64,000 nt of DNA from Pseudoxanthomonas japonensis (lineage in GTDB: Bacteria > Pseudomonadota > Gammaproteobacteria > Xanthomonadales > Xanthomonadaceae), in the NCBI RefSeq assembly GCF_010093445.1, contig NZ_PDWW01000007.1, positions 1-64,000 on the forward strand, in the 5' to 3' direction. Positions 19,659 to 29,477 of this stretch are shown piece by piece; within the stretch, counting starts at the first letter, position 1, and each line of letters opens with the position of its first letter. Below the pieces are notes generated by a model. The model did not search any database, had not been told where the DNA came from, and saw only the letters and a list, made by a program, of their open reading frames with translations. The translations under genes and the position numbers were made by a program.

Positions 19659-22600
19659 ATGGGATCGGCAAGTCGCAACACCCGCAACGCGCGCAGCCAA
19701 TGGATGCGCGCGTTTTTTATTGGCCTGATGGCAGCGACGGCGCTCGCCGGCTGCAAGCGCAACGAATCCGGGCAGCTGCCCGAGGCCAGCGGCGAGCCGA
19801 TCAAGGCGCAAGCCGCCAAGGTGGAAGGTTTCGCCCTGGTGGGCGCCTATCCCGACCAGCATGACGGCGACCTCGCCATCGCGCTGGAATTCAGCCGGCC
19901 ACTGGTCAGCTCGCAGGACTTCGACACGCTGCTGGTGGTGAAGGATGCCAACGGCGCCGCGGTGAAGGGCAGCTGGGTACTGGACGACAAGGGCCTCATC
20001 CTGCGCTTCCCGTCAGTGGAAGCGGCCAAGGATTACGAGGTCACCCTGAAAGCCGGGCTGTCCGCCGCCGACGGCACGCGCCTGGGCAGGGACGACACGC
20101 ACAAGGTGCATACGGGTGAACTCGACCCGGCGGTGGGCTTCGCCTCGCAGGGCAGCGTGCTGCCGGCGCGCGAGAGCCGCGGCCTGCCGGTGGTGTCGAT
20201 CAACGTGCCGGAAGTGGACGTGGAGTTCCTGCGCGTCACCGAGAAGCAGTTGCCGAAGTTCTTCGCCGAGTACCAGCGCGGCGGTCGCCGCGGCAGCTGG
20301 GATCTCGACAGCGAGTACGGCGACAGCACGCCGCTGGGCAAGCTGGCCGAACCCGTCTACCTCAACCGCTTCGTGCTGGGCGGCAAGCCCAACGAGCGCG
20401 TACTGACCTACCTTCCGATCCAGGACATCCGCGAGTTGCAGGATCCCGGCCTGTACTTCGCCGTGATGAAGCGTACCGGCAAGTTCGCCGGCGAGTTCGA
20501 GACCGCCTTCTTCACCGTCAGCGACATCGGCCTGCATACCCGGGCTTACAAGGACAAGCTGTTCGTCCACACCGCGTCGCTGCGGGACGGCTCGGCCACC
20601 GGCAGCGTCGAACTGAAGGTGCTCGACGCCCGTGGCGAAGCCATCCTGGCCGGCAAGACCGACGGCAACGGCAATGCGCTGCTGAACTACACGCTGGACG
20701 CCGGCCACGTACTGGTCGCCACGCGCGGCAAGGACGTGTCGATGCTGCCGTTCAACCAGCCGGCGCTCGACCTGTCCGAGTTCGCCGTCGCCGGCCGAGA
20801 GCAGGCGTGGTTCGACGTGTTCGCCTGGTCGGGCCGCGACCTGTACCGCCCCGGCGAGACGGTGCGTATCTCCGCACTGCTGCGCGACAACGACGGCAAG
20901 CCGGTACCGGCGCAGAAGCAGGGCGGCGGCCAGCCGGTGTTCCTGCGCCTGAAGCAGCCCGACGGCAAGGTCTTCCGCGAGACACGCCTGCAGCCGGGCG
21001 CGCAGGGCTATTTCAGCTTCGAGCAGGCGATCCCGGTGGAAGCGCCGACGGGTCGTTGGCAGGTGGAGTTCCGCACCGATCCGGCCAGCAAGGAAGCGGT
21101 GCAGGGCATGACGCTGCGCATCGAGGAGTTCCTGCCCGAGCGCATGAAGCTGGACCTGGACGCGTCGCCGGTGCTGAAGCCGGGCCAGCCGCTCAAGCTG
21201 AAGGCGACGGCGGCCTACCTGTACGGTGCGCCGGCCAGCGGCAACCGCTTCACCGCCAAGCTCGCGGTGGCGGTGGAACAGCACCCGCTGGAGCAGTTGC
21301 CGGGCTACTTCTTCGGCGACCCGACGATGGAACTGCCGAAGGAAGCCAAGGACGTCATCGACACCACGCTGGCCGACAACGGCGTGCTGGAAGAGGACAT
21401 CGCGCTGCCCGCGGAAGCCAAGCCGCGCAGCCCGATCGCCGCCATCGTCTCCGGCAGCGTCTACGAGACCGGCGGCCGTACGGTCAATCGCACGCTCAAG
21501 CGCGTGCTGTGGCCGGCCGACGCGCTGGTCGGCATCCGTCCGCTGTTCGACGACAAGGACGGCGCCGATGCCAACGCGAACGCAGGCTTCGAAGTCGTGC
21601 GCATGGATGCCGCCGGCACGCCGCAACCCGGCAAGGGCCTGAAGGCCACGCTGGTGCGCGAACTGCGCGACTACCACTGGAACCATTCCGATGATGGCGG
21701 CTGGGACTACGACTTCACCCGCCGTTTCGAGAACAAGGACACGCGCACGCTGGATGTCGGCACGGGCGCGTCGAAGATCGACTTCCCGGTGGAGTGGGGC
21801 GAGTACCGGCTGGACGTGTTCGATCCGGCCACCGGCCTGACCACGCGCTATCCGTTCCGCGCCGGCTGGAGCTGGGACGACCAGAACCGCGGGCTGGATG
21901 CGCGTCCCGACAAGGTCAAGCTGGCGCTGGACAGGACGGGCTACAAGGCGGGCGACACGCTGAAGGTCACCGTCACCCCGCCGCATGCCGGCAAGGGCCT
22001 GCTGATGGTCGAGAGCGACCGCATGCTGTACGTGCAGGCGATCGACGCCAAGCCGGGCAGCACGTTCTCGATTCCGGTCACCAAGGACTGGGAGCGCCAC
22101 GACGTCTACGTCACCGCGCTGGTGTTCCGCGGCGGTTCGGCGCCCAGCAAGATCACGCCGGCGCGCGCGGTCGGCGTGGCGCACGTGCCGATGGATCGCC
22201 GCGACCGCCGCGTTGCCGTCGGCCTGTCGGTGCCGAAGCAGATGCGCCCCGAACAGAACCTGCCGGTCACGGTCAGCGTGCCGGAACTCGCAGGCCAGAC
22301 CGCGCACGTCACCGTGTCGGCGGTGGACGTGGGCATCCTCAACATCACCCGCTTCCCGGTGCCGGACGCCAACGCGCAGTTCTTTGCGCAGCGTCGGCTG
22401 GGCGTGGACGCCTACGACATCTACGGTCGGGTGATCGAAAGCTTCGAAGGCGGCAGCGCCAAGATGCGCTTCGGCGGCGACATGGCGCTGTCGGCCCTGC
22501 CGCAGGCGAAGCGGCCGACCTCGCGCGTGCAGACGGTGGACCTGTTCTCCGGACCGGTGAAGCTGGACGGCAAGGGCAATGCGCGCGTCGCGCTGAAGGT

Positions 22601-24599
22601 GCCGGACTTCAACGGCACGCTGCGCGTCTCGGCGCTGGTCTATTCCGACACGCGCTACGGCAACCGCGACCGCGAAACCGTGGTGCGCGCGCCGATCGTG
22701 GCCGAAGCCAGTCTGCCGCGCGTGCTGGCGCCGGGCGACAGGAGCACGGTGACGCTGGACGTGCAGAACTTCACCGGCAAGGCCGGTGCGTTCAAGGTAC
22801 TGGTGAATGGCGAAGGTCCGCTCAACATCGGCGAAGGCAGCAAGAGCGCCGACCTGTCGGTGGACGCGAAGCGCACGCTGACGTTCCCGATCACCGCGGG
22901 CGAGGGCTACACCACGGCGCAGGTGCGCGTGCGGGTGGAAGGCAACGGCTTCAAGGTCGACCGTCGCTACGACGTGCCGGTGCGCGCCGGCTGGCCCGCG
23001 GTCCTGCGCTCGCGCACGCAGGTGCTGGACAGCCTGGTGCCGGTGGAGATGGGCGCGGGCTTCGCCGACGGACTGATGCCAGGCTCGGTGACGGCGCGCA
23101 TGACCGTCTCCGCGCTGCCGCCGATTCCGTTCGCCAGTGCGCTGAAGGGCGCGCTGGAGTATCCGTACGGCTGCGCCGAGCAGACCACCAGCAAGGGCTA
23201 CGCCGCGCTGGAACTGGACGACGCCACGGCCAAGCTGCTCGGCATCGACGGGCTGGAAGTGAAGAAGCGGCGCGAACGCATGGAAGGCGCCTTCGGACGG
23301 CTGGCGTCGATGCAGGTGGCGAACGGCCACTTCTCGATGTGGGGCAACGACGACTACATCAATCCGGGCCTGACGCCGTACATCGCCGAGTTCCTGCTGG
23401 ACGCGCGCGAAGGCGGTTTCGCCGTGCCGGAGGCGGTGCTGCAGAAGGCCCTGACCCGGTTGAACGAGGATCTGCTCGCCGGTGGTGCGCAGTTCTACGG
23501 CTATGATCGCCGCGACCACCTCAAGTTCGCCAACCAGGCCTACGCCGGCTACGTGCTCGCACGCGTCAACCGTGCCCCGCTGGGCACGCTGCGCGCGCTG
23601 TACGACAACGAGCGCGGCAAGACGCTCACCGGTCTGCCGCTGGTGCACCTGGGCATCGCGCTGTCGCTGCAGGGCGACAAGGCGCGCGGCGCGAAGGCGA
23701 TCGCGGAGGGGTTCGCCAAGACCGGCGACCGTCCGGAGTATCTCGGCGACTACGGCACACGCCTGCGCGATGACGCACTGATGATCGCGCTGGTGCACGA
23801 GCGCAAGCTGGCCAAGCCGGAATACGACCGCCGTGCGATCTCGCTGGGTCGCGAGCTGGATGCCCGCCGCAACAGCGGCTGGATGTGGCTGAGCACGCAG
23901 GAGCAGGTGGCGCTGGCGCGCCTGGGCAAGGCGCTGATGGTCGACCAGAAGAAGCTGGTGTCCGGCCAGTGGAGCATCGGTGGCGATGCCGAAACGATTG
24001 CGCCGGTCCGTCTGTTCGGCCGCAGCGTCGACCACGCGGCGCTCGCGCGTGGCCTGCGCTTCACGCCGGAAGGTTCGCCGCCGTTGTACGCGTCGCTGGA
24101 CGTCGCCGGCATCCCGCGCAGCGCGCCGGCACCGGACGATCGCCAGATCGGCATCGAGCGTCGCTACTACACGACCGACGGGCAGGAATGGAAGGGCGGC
24201 ACGCTGAAGGAAGGCGAGGCATTGATCGTACGCGTCGGCATCACCGCCAACGTCGCGATTCCGGATGCGCTGTTCACCGACCTGCTGCCGGCCGGCCTGG
24301 AGATCGAGAACTTCAACCTCGGCGACGCCAAGCAATGGGCGGAGGTCGTGGTCGATGGCATCTCGATCAGCGACCGCGGCAGCGCGGCGGACGTCAAGCA
24401 CGAGGAGTTCCGCGACGACCGTTATGTCGCCGCGCTGAAGCTGGATCGCCGCAACACGGCCAAGCTGTTCTACCTGGTCCGCGCAGTGACGCCGGGCACG
24501 TACACCGTTCCGCCGTCGCTGGTGGAGGACATGTACCGTCCGGACATCCGCGGCGTCGGCAGGGCCTCGCCGGCGACGATCACGGTGGTGCAGCCATAA
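19659..24599 (+). CDS. Alpha-2-macroglobulin family lipoprotein
   Basis: Large periplasmic protease trap, 1646 residues, in the size range of bacterial type-I family members (YfhM class). N-terminal lipoprotein signal: hydrophobic stretch then LAGC near residues 30-32. Macroglobulin-like domains fill the first two thirds. The thioester motif is intact in GALEYPYGCAEQTTSKG (Cys1172, Gln1175), so it should be able to capture attacking proteases covalently. It is followed by pbpC, the partner gene in many proteobacteria; the pair is thought to guard and repair the wall when the outer membrane is breached. ATG 19659 has cagggaa upstream; a second ATG at codon 16 would also give a usable signal. 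Confidence 0.92.
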   Translation: MGSASRNTRNARSQWMRAFFIGLMAATALAGCKRNESGQLPEASGEPIKAQAAKVEGFALVGAYPDQHDGDLAIALEFSRPLVSSQDFDTLLVVKDANGAAVKGSWVLDDKGLILRFPSVEAAKDYEVTLKAGLSAADGTRLGRDDTHKVHTGELDPAVGFASQGSVLPARESRGLPVVSINVPEVDVEFLRVTEKQLPKFFAEYQRGGRRGSWDLDSEYGDSTPLGKLAEPVYLNRFVLGGKPNERVLTYLPIQDIRELQDPGLYFAVMKRTGKFAGEFETAFFTVSDIGLHTRAYKDKLFVHTASLRDGSATGSVELKVLDARGEAILAGKTDGNGNALLNYTLDAGHVLVATRGKDVSMLPFNQPALDLSEFAVAGREQAWFDVFAWSGRDLYRPGETVRISALLRDNDGKPVPAQKQGGGQPVFLRLKQPDGKVFRETRLQPGAQGYFSFEQAIPVEAPTGRWQVEFRTDPASKEAVQGMTLRIEEFLPERMKLDLDASPVLKPGQPLKLKATAAYLYGAPASGNRFTAKLAVAVEQHPLEQLPGYFFGDPTMELPKEAKDVIDTTLADNGVLEEDIALPAEAKPRSPIAAIVSGSVYETGGRTVNRTLKRVLWPADALVGIRPLFDDKDGADANANAGFEVVRMDAAGTPQPGKGLKATLVRELRDYHWNHSDDGGWDYDFTRRFENKDTRTLDVGTGASKIDFPVEWGEYRLDVFDPATGLTTRYPFRAGWSWDDQNRGLDARPDKVKLALDRTGYKAGDTLKVTVTPPHAGKGLLMVESDRMLYVQAIDAKPGSTFSIPVTKDWERHDVYVTALVFRGGSAPSKITPARAVGVAHVPMDRRDRRVAVGLSVPKQMRPEQNLPVTVSVPELAGQTAHVTVSAVDVGILNITRFPVPDANAQFFAQRRLGVDAYDIYGRVIESFEGGSAKMRFGGDMALSALPQAKRPTSRVQTVDLFSGPVKLDGKGNARVALKVPDFNGTLRVSALVYSDTRYGNRDRETVVRAPIVAEASLPRVLAPGDRSTVTLDVQNFTGKAGAFKVLVNGEGPLNIGEGSKSADLSVDAKRTLTFPITAGEGYTTAQVRVRVEGNGFKVDRRYDVPVRAGWPAVLRSRTQVLDSLVPVEMGAGFADGLMPGSVTARMTVSALPPIPFASALKGALEYPYGCAEQTTSKGYAALELDDATAKLLGIDGLEVKKRRERMEGAFGRLASMQVANGHFSMWGNDDYINPGLTPYIAEFLLDAREGGFAVPEAVLQKALTRLNEDLLAGGAQFYGYDRRDHLKFANQAYAGYVLARVNRAPLGTLRALYDNERGKTLTGLPLVHLGIALSLQGDKARGAKAIAEGFAKTGDRPEYLGDYGTRLRDDALMIALVHERKLAKPEYDRRAISLGRELDARRNSGWMWLSTQEQVALARLGKALMVDQKKLVSGQWSIGGDAETIAPVRLFGRSVDHAALARGLRFTPEGSPPLYASLDVAGIPRSAPAPDDRQIGIERRYYTTDGQEWKGGTLKEGEALIVRVGITANVAIPDALFTDLLPAGLEIENFNLGDAKQWAEVVVDGISISDRGSAADVKHEEFRDDRYVAALKLDRRNTAKLFYLVRAVTPGTYTVPPSLVEDMYRPDIRGVGRASPATITVVQP

Positions 24600-24617
24600 C
24601 GTGTCTGACCCATTGCC

Positions 24618-24718
24618 GTCATCCCGGCGCACGCCGGGATCCATCTTGATGCCACGAGTCGTGAGTAAGCGCGTGGAGCAAGAGCAGCATGGATTCCAGC
24701 GTGCGCTGGAATGACGGC
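24618..24718. repeat. REP-like inverted repeat pair
   Basis: gtcatcccggcg-cacgccgggatccat (24618-24644) and atggattccagcg-tgcgctggaatgac (24689-24718) are two imperfect hairpins of the same family in opposite orientation, 44 bp apart, in the gap between the macroglobulin gene and pbpC. A further degenerate pair follows at 24746-24798 (cgtcatcccggc and gccggaatccagg). This is the arrangement of REP doublets. Confidence 0.75.
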
Positions 24719-24861
24719 GACTGGCGGGGCTGCGGGCTCCCTGAACGTCATCCCGGCGGTTCTCAACAGCCGAATGGCTGGTCAAGCCGGAATCCAGGTT
24801 GATCTTCAGTGATCCACGCCGTGATGGGGCAACCAGGAAGAGACGACATGGATGACCCGCC

Positions 24862-27249
24862 ATGCGGCGGTTGAGTCGCTTCTTCAGCGCGCGCTGGAAT
24901 GACGGGCAGCGTGCCCGCCGCTGGCTGTCCTGGCTGCGGTGGTCGACGGTGGCCGTACTGGTTGCGGTATTGGTGCTCGACCTCGCATTCCCGCCCCCGC
25001 TGCCGAAAACCCGCGACACCAGCACGCTGGTCGTCGCGCGCGACGGCACGCCGCTACGCGCCTTCGCCGACCGCGACGGCGTCTGGCGTTATCCCGCTAC
25101 CCCGGACACGGTATCGCCGCTCTACCTGCAGGCGTTGCTGAACTACGAGGACCGCTGGTTCTGGCAGCACCCCGGCGTCAATCCGTGGGCCTTGCTGCGC
25201 GCCGCCGGCCAGTTCGTCCGCCATGGTCGAGTGGTGTCCGGCGGCTCCACGCTGACCATGCAGGTCGCACGCATGCTGGACCGCCACTCGCGCACGCCGT
25301 GGGGCAAGGCCAAGCAGATGCTGCGCGCGGTGCAGCTGGAAGCGCACCTGTCCAAGCGCGAGATCCTGACGCTTTACCTGGAGCGCGCCCCGTTCGGCGG
25401 CACCATCGAAGGCGTGGATGCGGCCAGTTGGGCCTACCTCGGCAAGCCGGCCTCGCGCCTGTCGCATGCCGAGGCCGCGCTGCTGGCAGTACTGCCGCAA
25501 TCGCCCAGCCGGCTGCGCCCGGATCGCCATCCCGATGCGGCCCGCGTCGCACGCGACAAGGTGCTGCAGCGCATGGCCGACCTCGGCGTCTGGTCGAAGG
25601 CCGAGGTCGACGATGCCCGCATCGAGCCCGTCGTCGCACGCAGCCTGCAGGCGCCGATGAGTGCGGCGCTGCTGGCCGAACGCCTGAGACGCCAGCAGCC
25701 GCGTGCCTCACGCATCGCCTCGACCATCGACGCCAGCCTGCAGCGGACGCTGGAGGAGCGCGTGCAAGGCTACTTTTCCACGCTGCCGGCGCGTACATCC
25801 GCCGCATTGCTGGTGGTCGACAACGCCACGATGGAAGCGCGCGCCTACGTCGGCTCGGTGGCGTTCGGCGATCGCGAACGCCTGGGGCATGTCGACATGG
25901 TGCAGGCATGGCGCTCGCCGGGATCGACGCTGAAGCCGTTCCTGTACGGACTGGCGCTGGACGACGGCCTGATCCATTCCGAGAGCTTGCTGATCGATGC
26001 GCCGCAGTCGTTCGGCGGTTACCGCCCGGGCAACTTCGACGCCGCTTTCAACGGTCCGGTCAGCGCCGCCGACGCGCTGCGGCTGTCGCTCAACGTGCCG
26101 GCGGTGGACCTGCTGGACCGCGTCGGTCCGGCGCGTTTCTCCGCACGGCTGGCGAACAACGGCCTGGTGTTGCGCTATCCGCGCGGCGCGCAGCCGAACC
26201 TGTCGCTGATCCTCGGCGGCACCGGCGCGCGCCTCGAGGATCTGGTGGGCGCCTACGCGGGCTTGAACCGCAGCGGACTGTCGGGCCGCGTGCGCTACAC
26301 CGCGCAGGCCCCGGCATCCGACCGTCGCCTGCTCTCGCCCGGTGCCGCGTGGATCATCCGCGAGGTGCTGGAAGCGCATCCGCGTCCCGGATACGGCAGC
26401 GGCGTGCTCGATACCGGCAGCCGTCCGCGCGTGGCCTGGAAGACCGGCACGAGCTACGGCTTCCGCGACGCGTGGGCGCTCGGCAGCACGCGCCGCTACA
26501 CGGTCGGCGTATGGGTGGGCCGGCCCGACGGCACGCCGCTGCCCGGCCAGTACGGCGCGGTCACCGCGCTGCCGTTGATGTTCGAAGTGATCGACAGCCT
26601 GCCGCGCGCGCAGGGCGATGCGGGTCCGCTGCCGCCGCCCGCCGGCGTGGCCGAACAGGCGATCTGCTGGCCGTTGGGAACGCTGGCGGAAGCCGAACCG
26701 CCGGCGCTGTGCCAGCGCAAGCGCGATGCCTGGACGCTGGGCGGCAACGTGCCGCCGACGTTCGCCGAGCGCGACGCACGCTTGTGGAACGCCGGCCGTG
26801 AGCGCTTTGAGATCGATGCGCGGACCGGCCTGCGCCTGTCGGGCGAGTGCACGCAGGCGCACGAAGCACGCAGTACGGAGATCGCACGCTGGCCGGCGCT
26901 CGCATCGCCCTGGTTGCCGCAGCGCGAACGTGCGGCATCGCGCCTGCCGCCACTCTCCCCGGATTGCCAACCCGACGGCCGCGATGCTGCCGAGGAACTG
27001 CGCATCGACGGTCTCAACGATCTCACCACGCTGGCCCGCGCCCCCGGCAGCGAGCACGGCGTGCGCCTGCAACTGCGTGCGCTGGGCACCGACACACGCG
27101 TGCAGTGGCTGCTGGACGGGCGCTGGATCGCGGAGACGCGCGGCGCGCAGGCGTTCCAGCAGGAGTTCGCGGAGGCCGGCGAGCACCAGCTGACCGCACT
27201 TGCCGACAGTGGCGCGTGGGCGAGGGTGCGTTTCACCGTGTTGCGGTAG
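24862..27249 (+). CDS. pbpC: Penicillin-binding protein 1C (peptidoglycan glycosyltransferase/transpeptidase)
   Basis: Bifunctional wall-synthesis enzyme, 795 residues. Membrane anchor about 28-47; glycosyltransferase domain about 60-225 with catalytic Glu96 in NYEDRWFWQHPGVN and GGSTLTMQVARM; transpeptidase domain with Ser355-x-x-Lys358 (GSTLKPF) and Lys527-Thr-Gly-Thr (KTGTSYGFRD); C-terminal BiPBP_C domain about 705-795. The N-terminal residues FFSARWNDGQ are coded by sequence that matches half of the REP repeat upstream (24885-24906), so either the repeat reached into the gene or the true start is later. Pairing with the macroglobulin gene is conserved in proteobacteria. Confidence 0.93.
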   Translation: MRRLSRFFSARWNDGQRARRWLSWLRWSTVAVLVAVLVLDLAFPPPLPKTRDTSTLVVARDGTPLRAFADRDGVWRYPATPDTVSPLYLQALLNYEDRWFWQHPGVNPWALLRAAGQFVRHGRVVSGGSTLTMQVARMLDRHSRTPWGKAKQMLRAVQLEAHLSKREILTLYLERAPFGGTIEGVDAASWAYLGKPASRLSHAEAALLAVLPQSPSRLRPDRHPDAARVARDKVLQRMADLGVWSKAEVDDARIEPVVARSLQAPMSAALLAERLRRQQPRASRIASTIDASLQRTLEERVQGYFSTLPARTSAALLVVDNATMEARAYVGSVAFGDRERLGHVDMVQAWRSPGSTLKPFLYGLALDDGLIHSESLLIDAPQSFGGYRPGNFDAAFNGPVSAADALRLSLNVPAVDLLDRVGPARFSARLANNGLVLRYPRGAQPNLSLILGGTGARLEDLVGAYAGLNRSGLSGRVRYTAQAPASDRRLLSPGAAWIIREVLEAHPRPGYGSGVLDTGSRPRVAWKTGTSYGFRDAWALGSTRRYTVGVWVGRPDGTPLPGQYGAVTALPLMFEVIDSLPRAQGDAGPLPPPAGVAEQAICWPLGTLAEAEPPALCQRKRDAWTLGGNVPPTFAERDARLWNAGRERFEIDARTGLRLSGECTQAHEARSTEIARWPALASPWLPQRERAASRLPPLSPDCQPDGRDAAEELRIDGLNDLTTLARAPGSEHGVRLQLRALGTDTRVQWLLDGRWIAETRGAQAFQQEFAEAGEHQLTALADSGAWARVRFTVLR

Positions 27250-27274
27250 CTAAGGCGACGCGGTCCGTGAACTT

Positions 27275-27348
27275 TGTAGGAGCGGGCCATGCCCGCGATG
27301 CTTTTCCGTGGAATGTAGAAAGGCATCGCGCCCGAGGGCGCTCCTACA
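27275..27348. repeat. Inverted repeat, tgtaggagcgggccatgcc family
   Basis: tgtaggagcgggcc... at 27275 is answered by ...gggcgctcctaca ending at 27348, with inner sub-palindromes gcgggccatgcccgc and gcgcccgagggcgc. It lies between the convergent ends of pbpC and the peroxiredoxin gene and may also act as a bidirectional terminator. Confidence 0.75.
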
Positions 27349-27367
27349 GGATGCGAGACGCGTCGCC

Positions 27368-27847
27368 TCAGCCCAGCTGTTCCAGCACGTGTTCCGCACC
27401 CGACACCTTGTACTCGCCCGGTGCTTCGACGAACACGTGCTTCACCACGCCGTCTTCCGCATACAGCGCGAAGCGCTTGGCGCGCACGCCCATGCCATAG
27501 GCGCTGGCGTCCATCTCCAGGCCCAGCGCCTTGGCCAGGTCGGCGTTGCCGTCGGCCAGCATCTGCAGGCCGTCCGGCACGTGCTGGGTCTTGCCCCAGG
27601 CCTGCATCACGAACGGGTCGTTGACCGACACGCAGAAGACCTCGATGCCGCGGCTGCGGAAGTCGTCGAAATGCTGCACGTAGCTGGGCAGGTGCTTCTC
27701 CGAGCAGGTCGGGGTGAAGGCGCCGGGGACGGCGAACAGCACGACCTTGCGGCCGTCGAACAGGGTGGTGGTATCGACCGTCTCCACGCCCTCGCGGATG
27801 CGCTTGAGGGTCACTTCGGGAATGCGCTCGCCGACCTGGATGCTCAT
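27368..27847 (-). CDS. Peroxiredoxin, Prx5 type
   Basis: Thiol peroxidase that reduces hydrogen peroxide and alkyl hydroperoxides; 159 residues, cytoplasmic. The peroxidatic Cys48 is in VPGAFTPTCSEKHLP, the hallmark of the Prx5 group, and a second Cys lies in EVFCVSVNDPF. The reductant (glutathione/glutaredoxin in many relatives) cannot be read from the sequence. The gene is divergent from hsp20. Confidence 0.93.
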   Translation of the reverse strand: MSIQVGERIPEVTLKRIREGVETVDTTTLFDGRKVVLFAVPGAFTPTCSEKHLPSYVQHFDDFRSRGIEVFCVSVNDPFVMQAWGKTQHVPDGLQMLADGNADLAKALGLEMDASAYGMGVRAKRFALYAEDGVVKHVFVEAPGEYKVSGAEHVLEQLG

Positions 27848-27914
27848 GGGATTGCCTTGTCTGGATGGAAACTGAATCCAGTGTAGCGCGGCCGTGTGGG
27901 GATGCCGTCACGGC

Positions 27915-27943
27915 CTTGAAACCGCTGGGCGTGCGCCTATTTT
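27915..27943 (+). promoter_or_regulatory. Candidate sigma-32 (heat-shock) promoter of hsp20
   Basis: CTTGAAA (27915-27921) matches the sigma-32 -35 element perfectly. CCTATTTT (27936-27943), 14 bp further, is a partial match to its -10 element CCCCATNT. It lies about 50 bases before the Hsp20 start codon. Confidence 0.5.
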
Positions 27944-27994
27944 TCCGGCCATCGGCGCCGCCGTGGTGGCGCCCCTTTCCGAGGAGACACCGAT

Positions 27995-28438
27995 ATGAGC
28001 ATCGTGCAGTACAACCCCTGGGGCAACGCCCGCGGCCTGCAGGACGAGATCAAGCAGGTCTTCGACCGCTTCCTGGGCGAAGCCGACGCCGACCAGTCCA
28101 ATGTCGTGACCAGCCAGTGGGCCCCTCGCGTCGACATCCGCGAGGATGCCGACCGGTTCGTGATCCTGGCCGACATCCCCGGCGTGGATCCGAAGGACAT
28201 CGAGATCCACATGGACAAGGGCATCCTGACCCTGCGCGGCGAACGCGCCGCCGAGAAGAAGGACGACGCCACCCGCTTCTCGCGCGTGGAGCGCGTCTAC
28301 GGCACGTTCTACCGCCGCTTCTCGCTGCCGGACAGCGCCAATCCCGACGGCATCACCGCCAGCGGCAGGCACGGCGTGCTGCAGATCGACATTCCGAAAA
28401 AGCCGGAAACCACGCCACGCCGCATCCAGGTGCAGTAA
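27995..28438 (+). CDS. Small heat-shock protein Hsp20
   Basis: ATP-independent holdase chaperone, 147 residues. The alpha-crystallin domain (about 40-135) is complete, with VDIREDADRFVILADIPGV at its start and GILTLRGER and HGVLQIDIPK as strand motifs. The N-terminus YNPWG and the C-terminal RRIQVQ (an IXV-like tail) fit oligomer contacts. A gaggag ribosome site is at 27981-27986. It precedes the DnaJ-like cbpA gene, giving a small chaperone cluster. Confidence 0.94.
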   Translation: MSIVQYNPWGNARGLQDEIKQVFDRFLGEADADQSNVVTSQWAPRVDIREDADRFVILADIPGVDPKDIEIHMDKGILTLRGERAAEKKDDATRFSRVERVYGTFYRRFSLPDSANPDGITASGRHGVLQIDIPKKPETTPRRIQVQ

Positions 28439-28571
28439 TCCCGCCGTCGGCGCCTGCCGGAGCACGGCAGGCCCACGGGGGTAGCGATAGAATCGGCCCG
28501 TGGCGCCCGCGTCGCGGGCCGTTCTTTTTCCGATGCCGGGCATGCGCGCGGCATCCGTCTGCGGAGATTCC

Positions 28572-29459
28572 ATGCAGTTCAAGGACTACTACGCGGTGCT
28601 GGGCGTGGAACCCGGCGCCGGCGATGCGGAGATCAAGACCGCCTACCGCCGGTTGGCGCGCAAATACCATCCCGACGTCAGCAAGGAGGCCGGCGCCGAA
28701 GAGCAGTTCAAGGCCGTCAACGAGGCCTACGAGGCCTTGCGCGACCCGCAGAAGCGCGCGGCCTACGACCAGTTGCGCGCACGCGGCTACCGGCCGGGCG
28801 AGGAATTCCGGCCGCCCCCGGATTTCGGGCGTGGCGGCCCCGGCGCGCAGGATTTCGACTACGAGGAAATCTTCGGTGGCGCGGGCGGCGGCAGCGGCGG
28901 TTTCAGCGACTTCTTCGAGGGCCTGTTCGGCCGGCGCGCGCGCGCGGAGCAGGGCGCGCCGCGTGGGCCGCAACCGTCGCGCGACTCGCGCGCCAAGCTG
29001 GCCGTGCCGCTGCAGGCCGTATACGACGGCGGCAGCGTGCGGGTGAACGTCAACGGCAAGCAGCTGGACGTGAAGGTTCCGAAAGGCGTCAAGCCCGGGC
29101 AGGTCATCCGGCTTGCCGGGCAGGGCACCCAGGGCGGCAACCTGTTGCTGGAGGTGGAATACGCACCGCACCCGCAGTTCGAGGTGGACGGCCGCAACAT
29201 CATCCATGTGCTGGCATTGACACCCTGGCAGGCCGCGCTCGGTGCAACGCTCAGCGTGCCCACGCTCGGCGGTGCGGTGGAGCTGAAGATCCCCGCCGAT
29301 TCGGACTCCGGCCGCAAGCTGCGGCTGCGGGGCCGCGGCCTGCCGGGCACGCCGGCGGGTGACCAGATCGTGGAACTGGAGGTCACCGCGCCGCGCGCGG
29401 AGACAGACGAGCAGCGCGAGGCCTACGCCGCGTTGGCCAACGCTTTCGGCCAGGCCTGA
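28572..29459 (+). CDS. cbpA: Curved-DNA-binding protein CbpA (DnaJ family)
   Basis: Co-chaperone of DnaK that in Escherichia coli also binds curved DNA. It has 295 residues: J-domain 1-70 with His33-Pro34-Asp35 in KYHPDV, a Gly/Phe-rich linker (about 75-125, GGAGGGSGGFSDFFEG), and two C-terminal beta domains (about 140-290). There is no Cys-rich zinc finger, so it is the CbpA rather than the DnaJ class. ATG 28572 is chosen; a longer frame would add 24 unrelated residues. It probably works with the Hsp20 upstream. Confidence 0.92.
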   Translation: MQFKDYYAVLGVEPGAGDAEIKTAYRRLARKYHPDVSKEAGAEEQFKAVNEAYEALRDPQKRAAYDQLRARGYRPGEEFRPPPDFGRGGPGAQDFDYEEIFGGAGGGSGGFSDFFEGLFGRRARAEQGAPRGPQPSRDSRAKLAVPLQAVYDGGSVRVNVNGKQLDVKVPKGVKPGQVIRLAGQGTQGGNLLLEVEYAPHPQFEVDGRNIIHVLALTPWQAALGATLSVPTLGGAVELKIPADSDSGRKLRLRGRGLPGTPAGDQIVELEVTAPRAETDEQREAYAALANAFGQA

Positions 29460-29477
29460 GGCGATACATGATCCCGT

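Noticed and set aside
20013-25049. A 1678-codon open frame on the minus strand opposite the alpha-2-macroglobulin gene
   Set aside because: It is antisense to a gene with clear domains and a thioester motif. The translation is rich in His, Arg and Gln with no family features, as expected for the mirror frame of GC-rich coding DNA.
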